Assembly: GCA_023091735.1 (NCBI GenBank)
Contig: JALKBU010000052.1
Location: forward strand, 1-64,000
Direction of reading: 5' to 3'
DNA length: 64,000 bases
From: Trichomonas tenax
Taxonomy: Eukaryota > Parabasalia > Trichomonadida > Trichomonadidae
How positions within the stretch are numbered: position 1 is the first letter of the stretch; the number at the start of each line of letters is the position of its first letter. Below are positions 57,544-64,000 of this stretch, piece by piece. A model generated the notes under the pieces. The model was not told the origin of the DNA. It did not search any database and was given only the letters and a program-made list of their open reading frames with translations. The position numbers and the translations under genes are program-made.

Positions 57544-57616
57544 AGCCATGTGGCAAAATGGATACTGTGTCTCCCTTCTAAGGAGAAGACTGTGGGTTCA
57601 AGTCCCACCATGGCTG
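57544..57616 (+). tRNA. tRNA-Arg (anticodon UCU)
   Basis: 73 nt, no intron. Acceptor AGCCATG pairs with CATGGCT (57609-57615), discriminator G. A-box TGGCAAAATGG starts at 57551. Anticodon stem TCTCC/GGAGA is perfect with loop CTTCTAA, giving anticodon TCT. T-arm GTGGG-TTCAAGT-CCCAC is perfect. A run of seven T begins two bases after the gene and serves as Pol III terminator. The D stem is weaker (one mismatch), the only irregularity. Confidence 0.96.
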
Positions 57617-57625
57617 ATTTTTTTA
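57617..57625 (+). terminator. Pol III oligo-T terminator
   Basis: A T7 run directly follows the tRNA-Arg gene. Confidence 0.7.
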
Positions 57626-57911
57626 ATTATTTTTTTTCCAATTTTTCCTGATTTTCAATTTATCATCTCATATATTAAATTTTTAATAAAACCATTATAA
57701 ACTCTAAAATATTAAACACGATCTTAGCTTTTTTATTATTGTTAATTTAAAAAATATCTTTAATTTTAATTATGATTATCTTATTCTTTTATTTGTTTGA
57801 AACTGTTTTAAAATTTTGTTCATTTTCATGGTTTGTATTTAGTTTTAAATTCAAAATTATCAAAATATACTTTATCTATATAATTAAATACAAAATAACA
57901 ATAACAGATGA
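57626..57911. other. AT-rich spacer
   Basis: Very AT-rich, no gene seen. Confidence 0.45.
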
Positions 57912-60518
57912 TCATTCATTAATAACTAATTCAGAAACATCGTATATAGCTGGAATGATTGGTATATAATGACCAATGTCCGGTTCTGTTAACTTTGGAA
58001 CACCAATTTTATCTCGAAGTCTGTCGATGACTTCAAGATCAATATCATCTTCTCTAACTGGATTTCTGCAAATCTGCTTGAGTTTTGCGAGTCTGGCATT
58101 GACAGAGAACTTCGATCTGTCTTTGAATTCATCATAAATATTCTTGCCATCGCAATATGCCAATATGAGATTTTCGTCATCTTCTTTCTTCCACGAAGAT
58201 TTCTTTTGTTTGATATCTTTCTTTGCATATTTGATGACTAACTGCTTCGCTTGGATTGTTCTCAACTCAGAAGGCTCCTGGTTGTATGTCTTCATGACAG
58301 GTCTCAAAGGTGGAGGAATTGGTGGCTGCGAAGATTGCATTTCAAGATTTACAGCATCTTTCATTTTTTCAACCAATCTGCTCGCTTTCGGTTGATTTAG
58401 CGTAATTGATGTTGTTGTGGGCGGCAATGGTGGCGGAGGAAGCTGATGCTTGAGTGCTGGAGAATCTGGCTGTGAAGGAGGTGGTGGAGGAACAATTTGT
58501 TGTTGCGCAGGTTTGTTCATTACAATATCTGATGCTCTCTGCGGTGAAGGATTCTTTTTGATGAGTGATTGATCGAATGGCTTTGACATTGATTTGAGCT
58601 TTGTTAGTCTGTTTGTGATGCTTCCAACTGTTCTGCTTGGAAAATGCTGCTGAATCTTTTCAACTTTGTTTGGCTCATTCATAAATTTCAAGTATAATTC
58701 GTATAACTTTGCATCATCTTCTGGTTTCCAACGCGCTTTAATACTCTGTGTTTCCTCTTCATCATCGCCTTCTTTTTCGCTTTCATCGGACTTTGCTTTT
58801 GCTTCTGCATCATTTTTCTTTTTAGGTTTTCTTCCTGGTTTCTTCCTCTGTTTTGGTGCTTCTTCTTCAGATTCTTCTGCCTCTGGTTCAGATTCTTCTG
58901 CCTCTGGTTCAGATTCATCATCAGAAACAGAGTTATAGTCACCAGATCCTTCTTCCTCTTCGGAATCTTCTTCATATCCATCCTCTGATTCATCATCGGA
59001 TTGATCTTTTGATTTTCTCGTTGAATTTTTCTCTTTAGTTTTCGAAGCCTTCTTTGTCTTAACAATAGAGGACGATGGCAAATAACGCTCCGGGAACTTT
59101 ATATCATCCCTAAGTCCAGTTTTAACTTGCCGAATAATATTATAAAATCGACTGGTAATTTCTTTTTGTGTCATTCCTGGGCACATCTCAAGTATATTCT
59201 TCCAATTCCTCCTCGGCATAACCATCTGGTCAACGAGTTGCTGTTCGTCGATGTTGTCTTTTCTCTTGTCAAATCTAGTAGCCCTTTTTCCTGTATTTTT
59301 CAGCAACGACAATACTTTCAGTCTGATTCTGTTTACAGGAATGTTAATTAACACTGATTGCATGTGTAACCATTTGTTCTTCCTTTCGTGCGACATTGCG
59401 TATAATTCTATTAATTCATTTTCTGGAACTTCTTCGATTTCTTCGAATTTTATATTTCGGTATTTTTTCGCAACTATTTGTTGATTCATGACCAAGGCGT
59501 GAATGTAGGCTTTTGTGTGTGAGAGTAATTTCTTTTGGTCTGCAGAATTATTTTCTGGAAAGTGTTTTCTTATGATTTCTAGTGCATCACTGTCATTTAC
59601 GTTGGCTAGAATGCTCTTAATGAGAAAAGTTTGGTCTCTTTTTGTAAGGGGCTCGAGCATTGGACTATTTCGATATAAAAGTTTTGTTTCTTCAAAATCT
59701 TGAGAACGAGAGGCCAAAGAATCAATGCACAATGTCATGAGACGCTCTCTTATATCAGCAAGCGATACATTTGGGAATTTTGACTGAAGAAGCGTCCATT
59801 TATTACTATCTGTCGCGACTTTGTTGTATTCATTTTGAAGCTGGCTATCCTCTGCTTCTGACCAATCATGGGACGTCTTTTTGTCGTTTGCAACGATTTC
59901 TTTTCGAATGATATTTGTTAAATATTCTTTGACAGCAGAAAGAGTCTTTTCTTGATGTAATTTGAGATTACCACTATCATCTCCATCTTCACCATTACTG
60001 TTTTTGTCCGAATCTTTTGAATTTGACGTTTTCGCATTTCCAAGTCCGTCTTTTTTCGAATTTTGTTGTTGAATTGATTTCACAGCAACACCTAGCTCCT
60101 TTGAATCGGATATGTATGAAACAATCGAAGATTTTATTGGATTTTCAGCAAGAATTAACGAAATTGCTTGGACAATATCCTCTTTTGCAGTTTTCATTGC
60201 GTTCTCTGTAATATTAGAAGGAAATCCGAGATCACTTAAAAGAATATTGTTTTTCTTTTTTTCGTTCGCGAAATATTCTTTTGTATCTGACGTTCTGGGA
60301 GCATCACTTGTATCCAGTTCAACGAAAATCTTCATCTTTGAGTCCTTTTTAAGCTTAAATTCATCAGGAACCTCTTGATTATCGTAAATAATTTTAATTA
60401 AATGGACAGGAAACAATATATTGTTGCTAATTTCATACCGCAAGTCTCTGGCTGTCATATTTTGCGTTATATTGAATTTTACATTCTCATCGTAAGGAGA
60501 TGGAATGTAAATTTCCAT
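57912..60518 (-). CDS. Ubiquitin-like/UBA protein with several SANT/Myb-like repeats
   Basis: 868 residues. The N-terminus (1-75) is ubiquitin-like (MEIYIPSPYDENVKFNI start, DLRYEISN helix, MKIFVEL close). A UBA-like piece follows (about 95-130, LLSDLGFPSNITENAM). At least three SANT/Myb-like units are visible: DWSEAEDSQLQNEYN (about 217), ARWKPEDDAKLYELY (about 594), SSWKKEDDENLILAY (about 774), each starting with the first Trp; a further one at RRNWKNILEMCPGMTQ (about 436). A Lys/Glu-rich middle contains a repeated SEPEAEESEPEAEESEEE. UBL-UBA plus SANT in one chain suggests a ubiquitin- or proteasome-linked chromatin factor; I know of no standard family with this order. A TATCAAAA site precedes the ATG closely. 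Confidence 0.82.
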   Translation of the reverse strand: MEIYIPSPYDENVKFNITQNMTARDLRYEISNNILFPVHLIKIIYDNQEVPDEFKLKKDSKMKIFVELDTSDAPRTSDTKEYFANEKKKNNILLSDLGFPSNITENAMKTAKEDIVQAISLILAENPIKSSIVSYISDSKELGVAVKSIQQQNSKKDGLGNAKTSNSKDSDKNSNGEDGDDSGNLKLHQEKTLSAVKEYLTNIIRKEIVANDKKTSHDWSEAEDSQLQNEYNKVATDSNKWTLLQSKFPNVSLADIRERLMTLCIDSLASRSQDFEETKLLYRNSPMLEPLTKRDQTFLIKSILANVNDSDALEIIRKHFPENNSADQKKLLSHTKAYIHALVMNQQIVAKKYRNIKFEEIEEVPENELIELYAMSHERKNKWLHMQSVLINIPVNRIRLKVLSLLKNTGKRATRFDKRKDNIDEQQLVDQMVMPRRNWKNILEMCPGMTQKEITSRFYNIIRQVKTGLRDDIKFPERYLPSSSIVKTKKASKTKEKNSTRKSKDQSDDESEDGYEEDSEEEEGSGDYNSVSDDESEPEAEESEPEAEESEEEAPKQRKKPGRKPKKKNDAEAKAKSDESEKEGDDEEETQSIKARWKPEDDAKLYELYLKFMNEPNKVEKIQQHFPSRTVGSITNRLTKLKSMSKPFDQSLIKKNPSPQRASDIVMNKPAQQQIVPPPPPSQPDSPALKHQLPPPPLPPTTTSITLNQPKASRLVEKMKDAVNLEMQSSQPPIPPPLRPVMKTYNQEPSELRTIQAKQLVIKYAKKDIKQKKSSWKKEDDENLILAYCDGKNIYDEFKDRSKFSVNARLAKLKQICRNPVREDDIDLEVIDRLRDKIGVPKLTEPDIGHYIPIIPAIYDVSELVINE

Positions 60519-61068
60519 TTTTTTGATAAAAATTATGTCACATTTTGGTAATATTTTTTATTTGTTTTTATTTATCTCTTCGTGACAAAAAACGGGTTCT
60601 TGCCCCAAAATTCTTCAAAATAAGATTTCATTTAAATATTTCGAAATTTTGTAGCAGAAACTGACCATTTGCTATTCACGTATATCCTATGTAGGCCAAA
60701 AATAAGCTTGCTATACAGCATCCATAGTTGAATAATGATCTCTTATTAATTTGTTAATATCAATGTTAAAAAATCATTTTACGAGCTTCAAAATCAAGCA
60801 ATACATTTATAAACCATTAATCTATAAATATAGAATCTTATATTATCTAAATCGTAATTGGTATTTTTTGATAATTTAGTTTTTTTATAATCAAGTCTTT
60901 ACAGTTAGAGCATATATTTTTATTGAAAATTTAAGTCTATTTGCGCCTTTTCCAACTTCATATTAGAAAAACATATTTCATCAAAAAAATTTTCTAATTA
61001 TAACAAAAACAATAAAAAGCTACCATATCTATCATACATACAAAACATATTTTACTACAAAATTGAAA
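60519..61068. other. Intergenic AT-rich region
   Basis: 550 bp between two minus-strand genes; nothing recognised. Confidence 0.45.
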
Positions 61069-62016
61069 TCAAGAGAAAATCATTGATTTCTTCATATTCT
61101 GCAAAGCAACCAATCTCTCTTTTAGTTCTCCAAGCTTTGAATTCTGCTGCTCATACTTCTGCTTTGATGAAACTAACTCTATGTTCAAATTTTCTATTTC
61201 TTGATCAATATCATTCTTTCTTGATAAAATTATATCCATTTGATTCATTAATTCGGTCATTCTGCTTCTCATTCCGAAAGATCTCACTGAAACAAGTTTT
61301 TTCTTTGATTCATTGAGTTCATTAGCTAATAATACTAAATTACCCTCCAATTCTTCAATAGATTTCTTGTCCTCTTCTTTTTGGAACTCTATCTCTTGTC
61401 TAAGAAATTCATCAATTTCATCATATTTTTTCTTGAGATATCGATATTTGAGCTTTATCTGTTCTGTTGCTTTTTGTATCGTCATTTCATCCACGGGCTT
61501 TTCGAGTTCAGATTGCTTTTCAATAACAAAATTTCTCATATCTGAGAGTTTCTTGTTTAAATCGATGAGCACATATATCTGTTCGAGTAGAGATGGATCT
61601 TTTACGCGATTTTTGATGATTGAAATCAAATATTCATTATAATTTGTGATTAAATCATTGATATCTTGCTTTGTAATTTCGTTTTCATTCTTAAACTCCA
61701 TTGTTGCGAGAGTTTTGTGGTAATATTCGTTTAACATTACACTTAAATTCCTTAAATATTTATTTTCTTGTGATTCGATATTTAATCTTAACTGTAATTT
61801 CTCATTTTGACGTTTCTGTTGTTTTACTGTATCCTTCAGAGGCACAGCTGTCTTCTGATCTTTCTCTGAAACTTTCGATAAAAATGCTGTTAAATTTTCT
61901 GTTTTACTTTCTTCTTCGATAACGTTCCTGCGGGACGGCAGCCCGACACCCAGCCTCCCAACACTGAAACCAATCCTGTTTTTTGTCGCAGAGAAGCGAG
62001 ATGAAGAAAGATCCAT
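61069..62016 (-). CDS. Coiled-coil protein
   Basis: 315 residues from ATG 62016 (the longer frame begins at a TTG). A Ser/Arg-rich, basic first 35 residues (SSSRFSATKNRIGFSVG and VGLPSRRN) precede a long coiled coil from about 60 to 310 rich in Glu/Lys/Gln/Leu. No enzymatic motif. Possibly a cytoskeletal component such as a centriolar or axonemal coiled coil, by general resemblance only. Confidence 0.75.
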   Translation of the reverse strand: MDLSSSRFSATKNRIGFSVGRLGVGLPSRRNVIEEESKTENLTAFLSKVSEKDQKTAVPLKDTVKQQKRQNEKLQLRLNIESQENKYLRNLSVMLNEYYHKTLATMEFKNENEITKQDINDLITNYNEYLISIIKNRVKDPSLLEQIYVLIDLNKKLSDMRNFVIEKQSELEKPVDEMTIQKATEQIKLKYRYLKKKYDEIDEFLRQEIEFQKEEDKKSIEELEGNLVLLANELNESKKKLVSVRSFGMRSRMTELMNQMDIILSRKNDIDQEIENLNIELVSSKQKYEQQNSKLGELKERLVALQNMKKSMIFS

Positions 62017-62061
62017 ATTTTTAAACGGCAATGCCGATCATGTTTTCTTAACAAAATTTAA

Positions 62062-63210
62062 TCAATCTGCTTTCAAATGAGTATTTTCTAATATAGGGCG
62101 AAATAAACTGTTCCATGACTTATCCCATGGCGTAAGTCTCGCTTTGCATTCTTCTCTCATCGCATCGAGATCAACATTTTTTTCAACAAAGACTCGTTTT
62201 ATTATAGAAAACAAGTCATCTGACGTAGTGAAGAAAAATCCGGTCGATTCCGATATTACTTCACGAACGCAGCCCCTCAGCATCACGGCAATAGGAATAC
62301 AAGCCCATTCCATTTCCACAAGTTCCGGAGATAAATCAAGAATCGCTCTGGCGCCATTAAAACAAATTCCTATATCGCAGGCACCGAGTACTTTAGGGTA
62401 TGCATCTGATAGCATAGGAAGAACCACAACTTTCGTGTTTTTGAGGCTGAGATTGTTTAAAGAATGTTCAAGTTGTGCTTGGCTCTTTCCACCACCGAAA
62501 ACGCAAAAACACAGTGGTAGATTGAGTGCTTCGCTCTTTGTGACTATGTCTATGATCGCCGGTGCTTGAGATTCGTCTGAAATTGGAATTCCAATTAATC
62601 CAGCTTCTTTTTTGATCCCAAGGAGTCCATTTATGTCGCTTCGGCATTCCATATTTGAGGTGAAAAGGGAACCTGGATTATCACGTATGATTATGCTTTG
62701 AATTTTCTTGATTTGAAGAAATCCTTGAATTGATCGTGTGGGAACGATACAAATATCCGCGAGTCTCGGAATATTTGTTTCGATTTTCATTAAAATACGA
62801 TTCGTATTTTTACCTATCGATTGAAATGGACGAACATCGAAAACTAATTTTGATTTTTTAAAGGATTGCAAAATTTTGGCAACTAATATGTTAAATATAA
62901 TGCGAGATGTTGAAGTTACGATGATATCCACTTTTCCAAGATGAAGAAATAAAGATATAATTGTGACAATCTTAACAACTATCAAAAATGGTATAATGAG
63001 AATATTCGCTGAGAGCAAGCTTGACTTTCCTTGATAAGTTTGACGTATTTTTACGTTTGGATGATTTTCGATATCAGCAGGCAAAACAGTTAAGCAATTT
63101 CCGATTAGATACACTTCTGTGTCTGGCTGATCTGCGAAAGACTTCGCGTGACGAAGAAGCCGAAAGTTTGTTCCGAGATCATCAAATGAAAAAACAACAA
63201 CTTTCGGCAT
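62062..63210 (-). CDS. ALG1: ALG1-like beta-1,4-mannosyltransferase
   Basis: 382 residues, GT-B glycosyltransferase of family GT33, which adds the first mannose to GlcNAc2-PP-dolichol on the cytosolic ER face. The N-terminal segment FDDLGTNFRLLRHAKSF corresponds to the family's GDIGRSPRMQYHA..SL, although Asn-Phe replaces the SP pair. A hydrophobic segment (about 70-92, ILIIPFLIVVKIVTIISLFL) anchors it. The C-terminal part GACDIGICFNGARAILDLSPELVEMEWACIP matches the ALG1 donor-site region by position ([29 protein letters not shown]), with substitutions. Assignment is probable. Initiator TCACTTTT, A+1 at 63233, 23 nt leader. Confidence 0.75.
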   Translation of the reverse strand: MPKVVVFSFDDLGTNFRLLRHAKSFADQPDTEVYLIGNCLTVLPADIENHPNVKIRQTYQGKSSLLSANILIIPFLIVVKIVTIISLFLHLGKVDIIVTSTSRIIFNILVAKILQSFKKSKLVFDVRPFQSIGKNTNRILMKIETNIPRLADICIVPTRSIQGFLQIKKIQSIIIRDNPGSLFTSNMECRSDINGLLGIKKEAGLIGIPISDESQAPAIIDIVTKSEALNLPLCFCVFGGGKSQAQLEHSLNNLSLKNTKVVVLPMLSDAYPKVLGACDIGICFNGARAILDLSPELVEMEWACIPIAVMLRGCVREVISESTGFFFTTSDDLFSIIKRVFVEKNVDLDAMREECKARLTPWDKSWNSLFRPILENTHLKAD

Positions 63211-63227
63211 TATTATGACGGGAACAA

Positions 63228-63235
63228 AAAAGTGA
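63228..63235 (-). promoter_or_regulatory. Initiator of the ALG1-like gene
   Basis: TCACTTTT, A+1 at 63233. Confidence 0.6.
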
Positions 63236-63668
63236 TTTTTTTGATAAATCTAAATTGCAAAATTGCTTCTATTTTAATTCATTTAATAGAGTATGAGAAT
63301 CATTATATATTTAATATATTGAACCAAAAAAATATCCAAATCAACATGAAATATTCTGATTGTCAATCAAATGACGACAATTTTAATAAAGTTCATGAAA
63401 ATGAAATTGCTTCAAGAAGAAATACTTGTATGACTAGCTTCAGAAGGACACAGGAAGCAATGTATATTGAATGTATGACTAAAACACAAATTATAATGTC
63501 TTCATAAAATTATTTTTTACTTCTATGTCATCTCGCATAGTTGGCACCTCATTGGCTTCACGAAATATCAAAGAAAATATTCATTTTATTTTGAAATATC
63601 AGGCATTGCAAATAACATCAAAATTTATATTTGCGCACCCAAAGTTAAAATCGTAAAAAATATAATCT
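63236..63668. other. Intergenic region; a small frame is possible
   Basis: A 53-codon frame from ATG 63346 to stop near 63507 (MKYSDCQSNDDNF...) has no initiator or recognisable family, so it is not called. Otherwise AT-rich. Confidence 0.35.
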
Positions 63669-63980
63669 TTATAATGATCTCAAAAGTTCATTTGCTTCAA
63701 TAACAAGCGGATCATTTTCGAATGAGTTGGCTGCGTTGATTGATAGTTGAAGCTTTCCAATGAATGATTCTAAACTCCTGGAACAGCTTTCAAGCGTTTT
63801 TTCTGCTTCTTCTTTCAGTTCTCTAAGTTTTTTGTATTCTGAAGAATTCACATCCAAATCTGTGTTTTGGAATTTCTGTTTAACTTCTGCAACTTCGTCC
63901 ACATAACTCCTCTTCTCCTTGGCCAGTCTCTTGACAGCTCCGATGTTGATTCTGAGCTCATTAGCAACTTTGGAATCCAT
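63669..63980 (-). CDS. TBCA: Tubulin-binding cofactor A
   Basis: 103 residues forming the three-helix bundle of TBCA, which holds beta-tubulin during folding. The family hallmark, LRINIGAVKRLAKEKRSYVDEV (cut to INIGAVKRLAKEKRSY), matches KxGVVKRLxKExxxYxKE closely. The remainder, EYKKLRELKEEAEKTLESC and LIGKLQ-like helix, gives the second and third helices. Length is typical (about 105-115). Cytosolic. Initiator TCATTTTT with A+1 at 63994 gives a 14-nt leader. The stop is followed by an overlapping TAAA. Confidence 0.93.
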   Translation of the reverse strand: MDSKVANELRINIGAVKRLAKEKRSYVDEVAEVKQKFQNTDLDVNSSEYKKLRELKEEAEKTLESCSRSLESFIGKLQLSINAANSFENDPLVIEANELLRSL

Positions 63981-63988
63981 CTTTGGAA

Positions 63989-63996
63989 AAAAATGA
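63989..63996 (-). promoter_or_regulatory. Initiator of the TBCA gene
   Basis: TCATTTTT, A+1 at 63994, at the extreme right edge. Confidence 0.6.
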
Positions 63997-64000
63997 TGTG

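Overview
The window looks like nuclear DNA of a parabasalid flagellate, Trichomonas or Tritrichomonas-like. The reasons are: an AT-rich genome; intronless genes on both strands; initiator motifs of the form TCA(+1)Y(T/A) only 8-23 nt before many start codons; UAAA at or just after several stop codons; an anaerobic pyruvate:ferredoxin oxidoreductase; an Nfu-type Fe-S protein with a short hydrogenosome-like leader; ankyrin and BspA/Pmp-like surface families; and Mutator-type transposon debris. No rRNA, CRISPR array or bacterial operon is visible. Exact species is inferred, not shown.

Layout. 1-2.1 kb holds no convincing gene. 2.1-11.3 kb: a CDK-like kinase, an ankyrin protein with a frame break at its 5' end, EF-1alpha, Nfu, and a DPE2-type 4-alpha-glucanotransferase with starch-binding modules. 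11.3-16.9 kb is gene-poor: an old copy of a MULE-type MITE (family A), a small tandem repeat, a ricin-like beta-trefoil protein and dispersed repeat B. 16.9-29 kb is gene-rich: pfkB sugar kinase, BRWD/PHIP-like WD40 protein with a degenerate bromodomain, coiled-coil protein, Cdc20/Cdh1-like APC activator, and PFO. 29-42.8 kb is an accessory island: an orphan MULE-type zinc-finger protein, two nearly identical 684-bp MITEs lying just upstream of genes, a second copy of repeat B, a BAR/SH3-like protein, the QTRT2 subunit of tRNA-guanine transglycosylase, a secreted surface-type protein with a decayed paralogue, and a further hidden pseudogene. 42.8-64 kb is dense housekeeping: an orphan helical protein, two kinases (CAMK-like, NEK), Rab GTPase, two ubiquitin-like-domain proteins, SANT proteins, FAM184-like coiled coil, NAC-alpha, exosome RNase PH subunit, tRNA-Arg(UCU), ALG1 and tubulin cofactor A.

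Themes. EF-1alpha, NAC-alpha, PFO and the glucanotransferase are GC-richer, with strong codon bias (Thr mostly ACA, Pro mostly CCA), as expected for highly expressed genes; PFO, Nfu and the glucanotransferase fit glycogen breakdown and hydrogenosomal fermentation. Many other genes carry clusters of a near-palindromic motif around TTTACATGTCA, in both orientations, in their upstream regions. The same motif sits inside the MITE, so the transposon may be spreading promoter-like sequence; this is the most interesting signal here.

Several gene starts below were moved inward from the longest open frame to the first ATG after the initiator.
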